A stretch of DNA of 64,000 bases from Alsobacter ponti (GCF_024294805.1 NZ_JANCLU010000002.1:1-64000), one strand, 5' to 3'. Positions 10,248-18,943 are shown, counted from the first letter of the stretch. Notes: generated from the letters alone by a model not told the origin. Translations and numbers: made by a program.

Positions 10248-12019
10248 GACTTCGTCCCCGTTCGGGTCCGCCGACCGGCGACGCCAGCTCCGCGCGGGCT
10301 CTGGCCGGGTTTGCCTCCCCTGGAGGCCATGAGCCGTTCACGCCGGGCGATCACCGTCTCCTGGAAGAGCCGGCTGGCGCGCTTCTTCTCCTCGCCGGTG
10401 TAGTTGTCGAGCGTCGTCTTGAGGCTGCTGTGGCCCAGCACCTGCTGCATGATGACGTGCGAACCGGGCATGATATCGAGGAAGAGCTTGCCCGCCGCAT
10501 GTCGGAAGCCGTGGGGGCTCAGCTTCAGGCCCGTGTACTCGAACAGGACCTCGCCGATCTGCAGGCCCAGCGTGTGCTTGCTCTTGGCCTTGCCGCCCTT
10601 GCCGGGAAACAGCGCGTTGGAGGGGCCGTCGAGGAGGGCAGGGCGGTGCTTGGCCAGGTACCAGTCGAGCAGGTCGACGAGGTCCTGCGGGAGTTCGAAG
10701 TCGAGCGCCTCGCCGTTCTTCACCCGATGGCCGCGGTACAGGAGATACACCTTGTCGCCGAGCCGCTTGAAATGGCGCTCGAGATCGATCTCGGTGAGGT
10801 TTTTCTTGCGCACCGGGCAGTACTGCAGCATTGCGATGGCGACGGCGATCTGGGCGCGAATGGCCGAGCGGTGCGGGTTGAGCTTGCCGGAGTCGGCATC
10901 GGCCTTCATCCGCCACGGCGCTTCCAGGAAGATCGAGACCGACCTGTCGTCGTCGAACTGGCGCATGCGCTCGCGGTTCTTCGGCGTCATGCCGCGCGTG
11001 GTCGGCGCGAACTTGGCGCTGATGCGGCTCATGGCCTTGAGCGTCTCGGCGTCCGCCTTGACCCAGTGGCGCGCGACCGACGTCAGGAACGTCGCCATGC
11101 CCCAGATCTGGGAGGAGGCGAGCGAGGTGGGGGCCTGATCGCCATCCTCTGCCGCCTGCCGCGCCTCGCGCGCTCGCTTCCGGTCGAGCAGGAAGGAGAG
11201 GCCGAGCTTGTAGGCGTCGAACGAGACGAGGTTGGCCAGTCGCTCCAGCGACGCCGCCGGGCGCCCTTGCTCCACCAGGATGGAGGCGAACGCGCGCAGC
11301 TGGTATTCCCGCTGGATGAGCGTCTCCGGCCTCGCCGGCCGCGGCGGGCCGTCGTCCTCGAACGTGTCGCCGCTCATGCGCCGCAGCCAGGCATCGACCT
11401 CTGCCTTCAGTGACGCGGGAAAGTCGGACCACGGCCTGGTGTAGGTCTCGCGGCGCTGGGGCAGCTCGACCTGCAGTTGCGGCCAACCGGCGACCTCCCG
11501 CGCGCAGAAATTCCAGTGCCACACCAGCGCTCGCCACGCCCCTTCCGGATCGCGCCGCAGGCTGTCTGCCCGGAGACTGTCGCGATAGGCCTCCAGATGC
11601 ACCAGGGTCACGTCCGCCGGCGCGATGTTGTCGCGCGTCAGCACGCGCAGCAGCGGCTGCAACCTGATGCGGCGGTCCTCGGGCACGTGCTCGAGAAGGG
11701 TGAGCCACTCGGGACCGATCGGCTCGACGCTTCGTCCGGGCAGCATGGGCCGCACCTGCGCCAGGGCGGCGTTGAGGAGCGAGCGGACATTCTTCCAGCG
11801 CTGCGGGCACATGCCGTTGGCCGCGGGCGCGACGGTCTCCAGCCTGCGCCGCAGCGCCGGGGGATCGGCGGCCAGCTCGGCCGGCGCGCGCCCCAGGACC
11901 TTGGCGACGGTGCGGACCGCCGAGGCCATGTCCTGCCGGCGTCGCGAGGGCAGGTCCGCCGCCGCGAGGGCGTCGAGGACGGTCTGGAGGGTGGCTCGTG
12001 ATGGCGATGGCGTTGACAT
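10244..12019 (-). CDS. Tyrosine recombinase (long partner)
   Basis: 591-residue tyrosine recombinase with a long N-terminal region (about 300 residues) before the catalytic domain. Catalytic signs are CPVRKKNLTEIDLERHF (first Arg), SPHGFRHAAGKLF (His-x2-Arg) and VLGHSSLKTTLDNYTG (His and Tyr). The open frame extends to 12127, but the ATG at 12019 is chosen because the upstream extension crosses the phased repeats. First gene of a two-recombinase operon. Paired recombinases of about 360 and 600 residues also occur in Tn554-type transposons, though there the order is reversed. Confidence 0.85.
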   Translation of the reverse strand: MSTPSPSRATLQTVLDALAAADLPSRRRQDMASAVRTVAKVLGRAPAELAADPPALRRRLETVAPAANGMCPQRWKNVRSLLNAALAQVRPMLPGRSVEPIGPEWLTLLEHVPEDRRIRLQPLLRVLTRDNIAPADVTLVHLEAYRDSLRADSLRRDPEGAWRALVWHWNFCAREVAGWPQLQVELPQRRETYTRPWSDFPASLKAEVDAWLRRMSGDTFEDDGPPRPARPETLIQREYQLRAFASILVEQGRPAASLERLANLVSFDAYKLGLSFLLDRKRAREARQAAEDGDQAPTSLASSQIWGMATFLTSVARHWVKADAETLKAMSRISAKFAPTTRGMTPKNRERMRQFDDDRSVSIFLEAPWRMKADADSGKLNPHRSAIRAQIAVAIAMLQYCPVRKKNLTEIDLERHFKRLGDKVYLLYRGHRVKNGEALDFELPQDLVDLLDWYLAKHRPALLDGPSNALFPGKGGKAKSKHTLGLQIGEVLFEYTGLKLSPHGFRHAAGKLFLDIMPGSHVIMQQVLGHSSLKTTLDNYTGEEKKRASRLFQETVIARRERLMASRGGKPGQSPRGAGVAGRRTRTGTKS

Positions 12020-12021
12020 GC

Positions 12022-12162
12022 GATGACTCGTTATGACACAGTATGACAGGCGTACAAAATAGTTATTACACCGTACTTCGAACGAATGCAGTTCACTAAC
12101 CAATGTAATAACGAGCTCGACTGACATAAAACCAGCTGTCCGTTCCTGTCATAAACTGTCAT
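12022..12162. repeat. Two sets of 10-bp-phased ATGAC/GTCAT repeats between xis and recombinase
   Basis: ATGAC occurs at 12023, 12033 and 12043, exactly one helical turn apart. GTC occurs at 12138, 12148 and 12158, the last two as GTCAT, in the opposite orientation. The 9-bp CCTGTCATA ends each set in inverted orientation. This is the form expected of an excisionase or integrase accessory-site array, or an autoregulatory operator. It lies between the excisionase-like gene and the recombinase start. Confidence 0.6.
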
Positions 12163-12362
12163 CATTTGACCGGTCCCCTATCGATCATCGCGGCAAGGTC
12201 AGCTGGGCGGATGCGGACACTTCGGCCGAGGCGGCAGACGGGCAGCTGACCATCTGCGATCCACCGGCGAACCGTGCGGTCGCTGACCTGGCAGATCTCG
12301 GCGACCTGCCCGACGCTGAGAAGAGCTTCGAGAGGGGCCGCGACCGTGGAAGGGGAGGCCAT
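12162..12362 (-). CDS. Excisionase/AlpA-type helix-turn-helix protein
   Basis: 66-residue MerR-like winged-HTH protein of the excisionase family. LLSVGQVAEICQVSDRTVRRWIADGQLPVCRLGRSVRIRP is the diagnostic stretch: recognition helix, then a wing. Such proteins bend DNA at attachment sites or repress integrase genes. The ATG at 12362 is 7 bases after GAGGAGG; an earlier ATG at 12368 sits too close to it. Its start overlaps the stop of the small gene before it as TGATG. Confidence 0.82.
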   Translation of the reverse strand: MASPSTVAAPLEALLSVGQVAEICQVSDRTVRRWIADGQLPVCRLGRSVRIRPADLAAMIDRGPVK

Positions 12363-12592
12363 CAGCATGCCTCCTCGTCGCGCAAGGGGTTGTTCTCGCT
12401 CGCCGTGATCTCGGCGGCGAGTTGCCGCGCGAGCAGCCGGACGAGTTGCCGGAAAGACCCTGGCGCGGGCTGGCCATCCGGCGGCTTCGGCGATGGCCGC
12501 GCACGCCGGGGTTCGACCGAGATGGGTTGAGGAGGTCGGCCGCTATCTGCTTGATCAGCGCTCGAGGGAGCGGAATTGCGGAATCTCGTCAT
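12362..12592 (-). CDS. Small hypothetical protein upstream of the excisionase
   Basis: 76-codon frame, Pro/Ser/Arg-rich in the first half and helical at the end (RQLVRLLARQLAAEITA). Its stop overlaps the excisionase start, which supports real translation and coupling. No good ribosome binding site is seen for the ATG at 12592. Family not recognised with certainty; probably part of the mobile-element module. Confidence 0.45.
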   Translation of the reverse strand: MTRFRNSAPSSADQADSGRPPQPISVEPRRARPSPKPPDGQPAPGSFRQLVRLLARQLAAEITASENNPLRDEEAC

Positions 12593-12701
12593 CGGGAGGC
12601 TCGATCGCGCAACACCAAGCGCCCCCGTATAGGGGCGAAATTGGTCGGCGAATGAGCTGTCTCCCGCGAGCGCCGCGTTCGATCAGCAGTGGGTCAAGCC
12701 A

Positions 12702-12953
12702 TCACAGCGCGTGATGGCGGCGAAGGCGACAGCTTGGCCGTGGCCACTCCATAGAACAGATCGTGTACGCACACAAGCCCGAATTCGTGCTTTCCAATGT
12801 CCTCGCGACATTGCCGATCGCTTTCAATCGTTCGGCTTCGGCGCGAGTTAGGCTGTCGTTAATCACCTCGTCGTCGAGATGCCGAAGAAGAGAGCGGCAT
12901 TCGTTCTGCTCAGACCGCGACGCGCGGGAATTGAGCTTGCGCTGACCCTTCAT
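12702..12953 (-). CDS. Hypothetical small basic protein
   Basis: 83 codons from the ATG at 12953, with a purine-rich AAAGGG/GGA stretch upstream. The centre (LLRHLDDEVINDSLTRAEAERL) is predicted helical. The C-terminus is Arg/His-rich. No family recognised. It could be a short gene of the adjoining mobile module or a chance frame. Confidence 0.35.
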   Translation of the reverse strand: MKGQRKLNSRASRSEQNECRSLLRHLDDEVINDSLTRAEAERLKAIGNVARTLESTNSGLCAYTICSMEWPRPSCRLRRHHAL

Positions 12954-13010
12954 TCCGTGCCCTTTTTTCAGCCTCATCCCGCGCCACCGCCGGTCTCCGC
13001 GCTCTAGGCT

Positions 13011-14060
13011 TCAACCGCCGGCGCTCGACCAGACTCCCGCGAAGAGGGCGAGGCCAACTGTCAGCAGCAGCGCCGCTGCACCCAGTTCGATGGTGGCGAC
13101 CACCCAGGCACCCACCCGGCCTCTTCCGGTCGCGAGCCGCAGCGCTGCACCTTTGAACAGCACGGCAAGAGCGGCGAGGCCGCCCGTAGTCAGCGCGGTG
13201 CCCATCGCCATGGCCAAGGTCGCTGCGACCCCGAGCCCAAACGCGCGCTGCGACAGCGCGAAGACCAGCACGATAATGGCTCCCGAGCAGGGGCGCATGC
13301 CCGCGGCGAAGACGGCACCCAGCGCGGCCCTGCGCGAACCCGCCTTCGCAGCAGGCCCGGGTATGTGGAGATGACCGCACTCCGGTCCGCAAGTCTCCTT
13401 TTGCGCGTGATAGTGCAGGCCACCGAGCGCGCTTGCCGCCAGCGCCGACGCCTTGCGCCATAGCAGCGCCGCGCCGACAGCGGCGACGAAGGCGAAGCTC
13501 GCCAGCTCGACAGATTCCGTCGCGGCCGTCATGCGCATCGCGGTGACTTGGAGAAGTCCTGATAAAACGGCCACGAGCGCTACCGCCACGCCGGCCTGCA
13601 GCATCGCCGCGCCGAATGCCATGGCGAGCCCGCGGCGCAGGGCGAGTTCGTTGGCGACGATCCATGCGCCGATGACCGCCTTGCCGTGGCCGGGTCCAGC
13701 CGCGTGGAACACGCCATAGGCGAAGCTCAGGGCAATCAGCCAAACCGGCAGCGACGGCCTTGCCGCAGCCTCACGCAAGGCGGCGGTGAGCTGCCGGTAG
13801 AAGTCGCTCTGGGTCGCCAAGATCCAAGCGACCAGGGCGTTCGAAGGCGCTGCTCCTTCCCTGATGCCGACGCCGAACGGGTTCTTCGGTGGCGGTGGCG
13901 CGACGCCGACAAGTCCCGACAGCCCGTAGAGCACGAGCGCCACCCCCGCCAGCGCCGACAAGGCGGCGAGCGCGGTCGCGGAAATGCGTACCGACGTCGG
14001 CGGGACGTGAACTCCCACGGCCTCGGCGACAAAGACGGGGCGCCTGGCGTTCACGGGCAT
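13011..14060 (-). CDS. NicO-family nickel/cobalt transporter (RcnA-like)
   Basis: 349-residue inner-membrane protein of the NicO/RcnA family. It has about seven helices, the family motif HAAGPGHGK (about residues 118-126), GMRPCSGAI (about 255) and a cytoplasmic or periplasmic loop rich in His/Cys (HYHAQKETCGPECGHLH) suited to metal binding. RcnA proteins export Ni/Co, but other NicO members import it. The pairing with a DUF1007 protein is common and does not settle direction. The ATG overlaps the DUF1007 stop by 10 bases. Confidence 0.88.
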   Translation of the reverse strand: MPVNARRPVFVAEAVGVHVPPTSVRISATALAALSALAGVALVLYGLSGLVGVAPPPPKNPFGVGIREGAAPSNALVAWILATQSDFYRQLTAALREAAARPSLPVWLIALSFAYGVFHAAGPGHGKAVIGAWIVANELALRRGLAMAFGAAMLQAGVAVALVAVLSGLLQVTAMRMTAATESVELASFAFVAAVGAALLWRKASALAASALGGLHYHAQKETCGPECGHLHIPGPAAKAGSRRAALGAVFAAGMRPCSGAIIVLVFALSQRAFGLGVAATLAMAMGTALTTGGLAALAVLFKGAALRLATGRGRVGAWVVATIELGAAALLLTVGLALFAGVWSSAGG

Positions 14061-14689
14061 GCGACGAAGGCTCTCGAGGCGAATTGCAGCCCCATGTTGG
14101 CGTTGGCGAAATAGTCCTCGCCCAGTTTCTGCTTCGCGAAGTCAGGCTTGTCCGGCCGGGTCACGTGCACGGCGCAGCCCGCGGGCGCGCCGGCGAGCGA
14201 GACGACCTTCTCCTCCTCGGGATAGGAGAAGTCGACAAAGAAGGACGGGTCGGCCACGTCCAGCGTGAGCACGCGCTTCGCAAGCGCCGGCTGCTTCAGC
14301 GGCAGCGTGAACCGCAGGGTCATTCCGCTTCCGTCATAGTCGAGCACGCCGTCGACCGGGTTCGCGAAATCCAGTCGCTTGCCGTCTGCTTTCAGCACGG
14401 TGAAGAAGCCGACCTCCGCCAGGGACTCCGTGTTGACCTTCGCCAGCTCCGCCAACTCCTCCCGCGAATAGACGCCGTCATGGTTGGCGTCCAAGCCCTG
14501 CACGGCGAAGCTCGTGTAGGCCTCGTCGAATGTCCAATTATGGCGAATGGCCGTGATCCTGCCGTTGGTCCCGTAGACGATCTCGGCTCGCACGCTCACC
14601 CACACGTGGGGATGCGCCGAAGCAATCTGCGGGGCGCCGATCAGGGCGAGGCCGATCAGACAGGCTCTGAAAATCAGATGGCGAAACAT
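14051..14689 (-). CDS. DUF1007 family exported protein
   Basis: Periplasmic protein of the DUF1007 family, regularly encoded next to NicO transporters and thought to assist them in metal handling. A signal peptide ends at about IASAHPHVW; the mature N-terminus His-Pro-His is a typical metal-binding start. DANHDGVYSREEL resembles an EF-hand-like calcium loop. The ATG at 14689 is preferred over the longer frame (to 14767) because it starts the signal peptide. Confidence 0.87.
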   Translation of the reverse strand: MFRHLIFRACLIGLALIGAPQIASAHPHVWVSVRAEIVYGTNGRITAIRHNWTFDEAYTSFAVQGLDANHDGVYSREELAELAKVNTESLAEVGFFTVLKADGKRLDFANPVDGVLDYDGSGMTLRFTLPLKQPALAKRVLTLDVADPSFFVDFSYPEEEKVVSLAGAPAGCAVHVTRPDKPDFAKQKLGEDYFANANMGLQFASRAFVACP

Positions 14690-14934
14690 AGACAAGCCCC
14701 GAGCCGAATCGATCCGGACCGGCTGCCGATTTGCGCCAGTCCATGCGGCCAAAGCGTGGCCGCGCAATTACATTTCGCTAAGGATGCGGAGAGCGTTGGC
14801 GAGATCCCCGATCGCGCGGCAGCTCCACTCCACCGGGTAGTTTTCTCGTGATTGCGCATAGACAAAGTTCGGGGAAGCTTGGCCCAGTAGGAAGGCGTGG
14901 CACAATGATAAATCCCGATGAACGGAATTCCCCC

Positions 14935-15471
14935 ATGTCCACGACTGCGCTTCGTTCCCTCGCCTGCGTCATCGCGCTCGGCTCCACGGCGACCGGGGCC
15001 ATGGCCCACGCCACGCTCGAGAGCGGAGAAGCTACCATCGGGTCGGCCTACAAGGGCGTGGTGCGCATCGGCCACGGTTGCGACGGCGCGGCGACGTTGA
15101 AGGTCCGAGTGCGGATCCCAGATGGCCTCGTCGGCGTCAAGCCAATGCCCAAGCCCGGCTGGACGCTGGAGACCGTCAAGGGGCCTTACGCCACACCTTA
15201 TACGAACCATGGTGCGACGGGGACCGAAGGCGTGCGCGAGATCAGCTGGACCGGAAAGCTGCTGGACGAGAACTACGACGAGTTCGTGTTCCGCGGCACG
15301 GTGGCCGACAGCCTCAAGCCCGGCGCCAAGCTGTATGTTCCCATCGTCCAGGAATGCGAGGGCGGCAAGGCCGACCGCTGGATTGAGATCCCAGCGGAGG
15401 GCAAGTCGTCGCACGACCTGAAATCCCCCGCGCCGGCGGTCAAGCTGCTTCCCGCCCAGTCGAAGGACTGA
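14935..15471 (+). CDS. YcnI-like copper-binding protein (DUF1775)
   Basis: Exported 178-residue DUF1775/YcnI protein. The signal peptide ends at GAMAHATLE, leaving His as the first mature residue, the copper-brace ligand of this family. Further family segments are GCDGAATLKVRVRIP, VKPMPKPGWTLE and WTGKLLDENYDEFVFRG. YcnI proteins bind copper and are encoded next to CopC/CopD (YcnJ) genes, as here: only three bases separate it from the CopCD fusion. Divergent from the DUF1007/NicO operon across about 245 bases. Confidence 0.9.
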   Translation: MSTTALRSLACVIALGSTATGAMAHATLESGEATIGSAYKGVVRIGHGCDGAATLKVRVRIPDGLVGVKPMPKPGWTLETVKGPYATPYTNHGATGTEGVREISWTGKLLDENYDEFVFRGTVADSLKPGAKLYVPIVQECEGGKADRWIEIPAEGKSSHDLKSPAPAVKLLPAQSKD

Positions 15472-15474
15472 ACC

Positions 15475-17118
15475 ATGCCCCGCCCGGCTCTGGGGTCGGC
15501 AATCCGGTGGCGGTCAGCGCTTTTCGTCCTGCTCGCCGTGTTGCTGATGTCGACGCTTTGCGGGCCACAGGCCGACGCCCACGCCGTCCTGCTTCAATCC
15601 GAACCCGCCGATGGGGCGGTGCTCGCCCATCGGCCTGACGCCGTGGTGTTCACCTTCAGCGAGCCCGTGGCTACCAGTGTCATCCGGCTGGTCGATCCCC
15701 AGGGACAGTCCCGCGACGCCGAGGGCGTTGCCGCCGCCGACGATAGCGTGCGGATCCGCCTTCCCGCCGACGACCAACTCGGGACGTGGCTGCTGAGCTG
15801 GCGCGTCGTTTCGGCCGATGGCCACCCGGTCGCCGGCGCGCTGGCCTTCTCGGTGGGCGCGGCATCGGCGGCGACTCCGGCGGAACATGGGGAGGTACTC
15901 GGGGACTTGACCCCGCTCGAAGCCCTCATCTGGCTCGCGCGCATCTGCCTCTATGTCGGCGCATTCTTCGGTGTGGGCGCGGTGTTCTTCCGGTTCTGGG
16001 TGTCACACAGCGAACTGCCCCACCGCAACGTCAGCGCGCCGGCCGCGCTCGCGATCGGGCTTGCAGGCGGTGTCGCTTCCCTCGGCTTCCATGGGCTAGA
16101 CCTGCTCGGCTTGTCGGCGGGAGGATTACTTGCCGTAGGCCCCTGGTCAGCGGGGCTGCGCAGCACGGTGGGCGTAACGGTGCTTCTCCTTGGCGCGACC
16201 TTCGTCGCGTCGTTCGGCGCGCTGGCCTTTCCAGCGCACGGGCGCGGCCGGGTTCTCACCTTGCTGTCGATGGTGGCCCTCGGCGTGGCGTTCTGCTTGA
16301 GCGGCCATGCCGCGTCGGCCCCGCACGCCTGGCTGGTGCAGCCGGCCATGTTCGTCCACGTCACTTGTTTGGCGTTCTGGATCGGCGCGTTTGCGCCCCT
16401 CGTGGCGCTGATCCGCGGTGGCGGGGCGGCGGCCACCGTCGTCGTGAACCGCTTTTCGAAGGCGATCCTGCCCGTCTTCATTGCGTTGTCCGCAGCGGGG
16501 TGCGCGCTTGCCCTCCTCGAACTGAGCGCTGTGCGGGATCTGTGGACGACGAGCTACGGCGTGTTGCTGCTGGCGAAGTTGGCGGCCGTGCTGGCCATCA
16601 CCGCGCTCGCCACGCTCAACCGGCTCGTCTTCACACCCCGTATGGCCTTGTCGTCGCCGGGCGTGCGCCGGAGCTTCGCCAATTCGATCCGCGGCGAGGT
16701 CGTGCTGGCGCTGCTGGCGCTGGCCTTCGTGGCCGGATGGCGGTTCACACCGCCGCCCCGAGCTCTCGCCGCGCTCGCCCCGGCCGCCAGGGAGTTCGAC
16801 TTCGCCGGTCCTGCCGTGGCGGCCCATGTCCGGATCGAGAGGGGACAGCATGACGCGCTGAACGTGTCAGTAAACCTGACGAAGCCCTCGGGCGAGCCGC
16901 TGGATCCCCGAGGCGTCACCTTGTCCTTCGCGCCGGCCTCGGACGATGGCGGGACCTTGGATCGCGAAGCGCGCCTCGACAAGAGGAGTTGGGTGGTGCG
17001 GGACTTGCTGCTTCCGGCCGTCGCCCATTGGAGACTGAGGGTTGAGGTTCTCATTTCCGACTTCGAGGAAGCCGAGGTGGAGGGCGCTATCGAGTTGCCT
17101 GCGGCCAATGGTCAATGA
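15475..17118 (+). CDS. CopC-CopD fusion, copper import protein
   Basis: 547-residue fusion. The N-terminal signal peptide ends at ADAHAVLLQS, so the mature protein begins with the copper-binding His of CopC; the CopC beta-barrel continues to about residue 125 (GHPVAGALAFSVG). A CopD membrane domain follows with about eight helices, including conserved WIGAFAPL and a His in GHAASAPHAWL. The last 100 residues are a soluble beta-rich domain. Proteins of this architecture (YcnJ type) bring copper across the inner membrane. It forms an operon with the YcnI gene. Confidence 0.92.
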   Translation: MPRPALGSAIRWRSALFVLLAVLLMSTLCGPQADAHAVLLQSEPADGAVLAHRPDAVVFTFSEPVATSVIRLVDPQGQSRDAEGVAAADDSVRIRLPADDQLGTWLLSWRVVSADGHPVAGALAFSVGAASAATPAEHGEVLGDLTPLEALIWLARICLYVGAFFGVGAVFFRFWVSHSELPHRNVSAPAALAIGLAGGVASLGFHGLDLLGLSAGGLLAVGPWSAGLRSTVGVTVLLLGATFVASFGALAFPAHGRGRVLTLLSMVALGVAFCLSGHAASAPHAWLVQPAMFVHVTCLAFWIGAFAPLVALIRGGGAAATVVVNRFSKAILPVFIALSAAGCALALLELSAVRDLWTTSYGVLLLAKLAAVLAITALATLNRLVFTPRMALSSPGVRRSFANSIRGEVVLALLALAFVAGWRFTPPPRALAALAPAAREFDFAGPAVAAHVRIERGQHDALNVSVNLTKPSGEPLDPRGVTLSFAPASDDGGTLDREARLDKRSWVVRDLLLPAVAHWRLRVEVLISDFEEAEVEGAIELPAANGQ

Positions 17119-17180
17119 GGGCCAGCCATCGCTCGGAGCGCGAGGACGCAGGTTCGATCCGTCGCAACTGCGGCCAAGCT

Positions 17181-17214
17181 GTCACCCCGGAACGCTGAAC
17201 AGGTGGAATGCGGG
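17181..17214 (+). repeat. Dispersed 34-bp repeat, copy 1
   Basis: GTCACCCCGGAACGC and the following 19 bases reappear as the reverse complement at 47878-47911, with 31 of 34 bases identical. No open frame explains it. Confidence 0.55.
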
Positions 17215-17299
17215 CCACCTGCCACTATGGGGAAAGGAGACGGAGGCGGGCTTCCGGTGGTACGGTGCTCGTCGCAGCTGCTGGCCGAAAGTAACAATA

Positions 17300-17320
17300 G
17301 GCCGCCGCAATGCGGCGGCC
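17300..17320. repeat. GC-rich perfect hairpin
   Basis: GGCCGCCGCA and TGCGGCGGCC pair perfectly around one base. On the minus strand it is followed by TATTGTTACTTTC. Similar hairpins occur at 48817, 49086, 49600 and 50281. It could be a terminator for a short minus-strand transcript, or a REP-like element. Confidence 0.45.
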
Positions 17321-17528
17321 GAAGTCATCTCACGTGAGTGAACATCCTGGAGTTGAGGGCAAGACCCTCGCTGCTACGGAAGCACCCACATCATTACGTG
17401 TCAATGCCTCCTCAACGAAGGGCGGCCTTTGCTGTGACGGAATGTCCCATTCCATGCCTCATCGTGCTAGCCTTTACGGCGATGGGTCTGCGCACTGCTG
17501 ACATCGTTGAGCAGGGGGAGGGTGGAGC

Positions 17529-17921
17529 ATGTCGAAGTCAGTCCAGAAAAAACTAGGCCGGCGGTATATGGACTATTTGGAGGCGCGTGAGGCGCACTCG
17601 TCCTTGCAGGCCGTGCCCATCGTCGTCGCCAGCAGAGCGACTGAAAGCATCGGCCTCCTTTCGGGAGAAAACCTGTCTGCACAATTGTTGCTGGAAATCG
17701 ACGCATTCAAACTGGAACTGCGCGCGTTGAAGCGACTTCAAAAGGCTGTCGCGGCACTCGGCGCATCCAAGCCGAACGGGAAAGCAAACTCGAAAAGAAT
17801 CAAGAAAGCCAAGCCCGACGGCCAGTCGAAGGGCTCGGCAGGCAACTTGTTGGACATTCAGCCGGCCGGTACTGCTTCGAAGAAAGCAGGAAGGCCGCGC
17901 GTTTCGCAGGCGGCGAGATAG
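17529..17921 (+). CDS. Hypothetical protein with basic C-terminal tail
   Basis: 130 residues. The N-terminal half (MSKSVQKKLGRRYMDYLEAREAHSSL...LLLEIDAFKLELRALKRLQKAV) looks helical. The C-terminal 50 residues are rich in Lys, Ser and Gly and end with KKAGRPRVSQAAR, which resembles an AT-hook. The ATG has a strong purine-rich ribosome binding site (GGGAGGGTGGAGC). Family not recognised. Nucleic-acid binding is plausible from the tail only. Confidence 0.6.
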   Translation: MSKSVQKKLGRRYMDYLEAREAHSSLQAVPIVVASRATESIGLLSGENLSAQLLLEIDAFKLELRALKRLQKAVAALGASKPNGKANSKRIKKAKPDGQSKGSAGNLLDIQPAGTASKKAGRPRVSQAAR

Positions 17922-18112
17922 CCCAAAAAGCGGCGGCCGTGCCATATTGGCAAGGCGGACCGGACGAAGGTTCGTTATCGGTTCTCCCCGCCGGCAGACG
18001 CGGAGCTACGCGCTCGACTTCAGGAACTGGCCAACGAACGACGGCGTAAATCGGTGGCTGTTCATCGTGGCGGCTTGGGAGGCAAACTATTCAGTGCGGG
18101 TGGGCAGTTCCG

Positions 18113-18943
18113 TCAAAACCTGAGCCCCGCGAAAAGCTGGTAGAACGTGACGATGACCTCGACGACGATCAATAGCACGATCGTTGCCTCCAGGCGGACG
18201 CTGCGTTGCGCGTCGATGAGGTCAGTAAGCGCTCGCGCCGTCTCCTGGACCACGGCGAGCTTGCGCCCGAGGGCATGGGCGCGCTCCTTCAGTTCATATT
18301 CGTCCTCAAGCCGAGCATAAAGTCGCTCGAGTTCCGGACGGTCCCACAGAACATCCGGCTTTTCGTCTACTGCAACCCGGCCCGACATCCGGTGATCGAC
18401 CAGCAACGCTTCGCCGATGAGCTTGAGTATGTTTTTGCGGTGCGCGGGTACGCGGCCCTTGTGCGCCAAATCACGCGCTAGCGGATCAATGACGTCGAAG
18501 ACGGCGCTGACATTTCGTTCGTTATGAGCAAGCGCCACGCTCTTTGCGAGCGCGTCAGAAACAATGAGCAGCCGTTCGGTAGAAAAGTCGCGCATCTGTA
18601 CGGGCCCGCCCGGCGCCACCTGGTCTTCCTTGTCGGGCAGAGCCTCAAGGACAGCGACCTCGTCCTCGCCACGGGGAATATGCCCAATTACCCTCGGGCC
18701 GAGCTTGCGCATGAGGTCGTCCTCTTCGACCGGCGACATGCCGCCAAGCACAGCCACGCCGTAACGGAAAAGCACGACAAACCCGCCGTCCCGGCCCACA
18801 CGGAACGCGAACGGCACGGTCGAGATCATGTCCGATCGCTCCAGTCCCGCAGTGTCGATTCGGTCGCCCAGCAGCAAGGCGCGAACAACCATTCGATCGG
18901 ACTGCGTCGACGCGGGGAGAGCAGGTGAGAGCGGCTCGTTCAT
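18113..18943 (-). CDS. RMD1/DUF155 family protein
   Basis: 276-residue member of the RMD1/Sif2 family (DUF155), whose mitochondrial relatives support organelle translation and meiosis; the bacterial role is unknown. Seen are VVRALLLGDRIDTAGL at the start, VVLFRYGVAVLGGMSPVEEDD (about 60-80), a central helical region, LWDRPELERLYARLEDEYELKERAHALGRKL and a single C-terminal membrane helix (ATIVLLIVVEVIVTFYQLF). The ribosome binding site at 18943 is weak; the ATG at 18895 is possible. Confidence 0.85.
   Translation of the reverse strand: MNEPLSPALPASTQSDRMVVRALLLGDRIDTAGLERSDMISTVPFAFRVGRDGGFVVLFRYGVAVLGGMSPVEEDDLMRKLGPRVIGHIPRGEDEVAVLEALPDKEDQVAPGGPVQMRDFSTERLLIVSDALAKSVALAHNERNVSAVFDVIDPLARDLAHKGRVPAHRKNILKLIGEALLVDHRMSGRVAVDEKPDVLWDRPELERLYARLEDEYELKERAHALGRKLAVVQETARALTDLIDAQRSVRLEATIVLLIVVEVIVTFYQLFAGLRF

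Larger units (their letters stand above)
17119..17528. other. Intergenic stretch with repeat copy and GC hairpin
   Basis: About 410 bases without a supported gene. It holds a dispersed repeat copy (17181-17214), a perfect 10-bp GC hairpin (17300-17320) and the palindrome CTCACGTGAG (17329-17338). Short frames here show no family motif. Confidence 0.5.

Noticed and set aside
10338-11810. A 490-codon frame on the same strand as the long tyrosine recombinase but in another phase
   Set aside because: Low-complexity Ala/Arg/Pro translation typical of high-GC shadow frames; the other phase has catalytic motifs.
9153-12019. Calling the recombinase pair a Tn554 transposon
   Set aside because: Sizes are similar, but gene order is reversed, tnpC is absent and an excisionase-like gene is present; no ends were found.
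12138-12163. Reading CCTGTCATAAACTGTCAT as a Pho box
   Set aside because: The half-sites are 10 bases apart rather than 11 and belong to a phased three-repeat set mirrored near the recombinase start, so a mobile-element role fits better.
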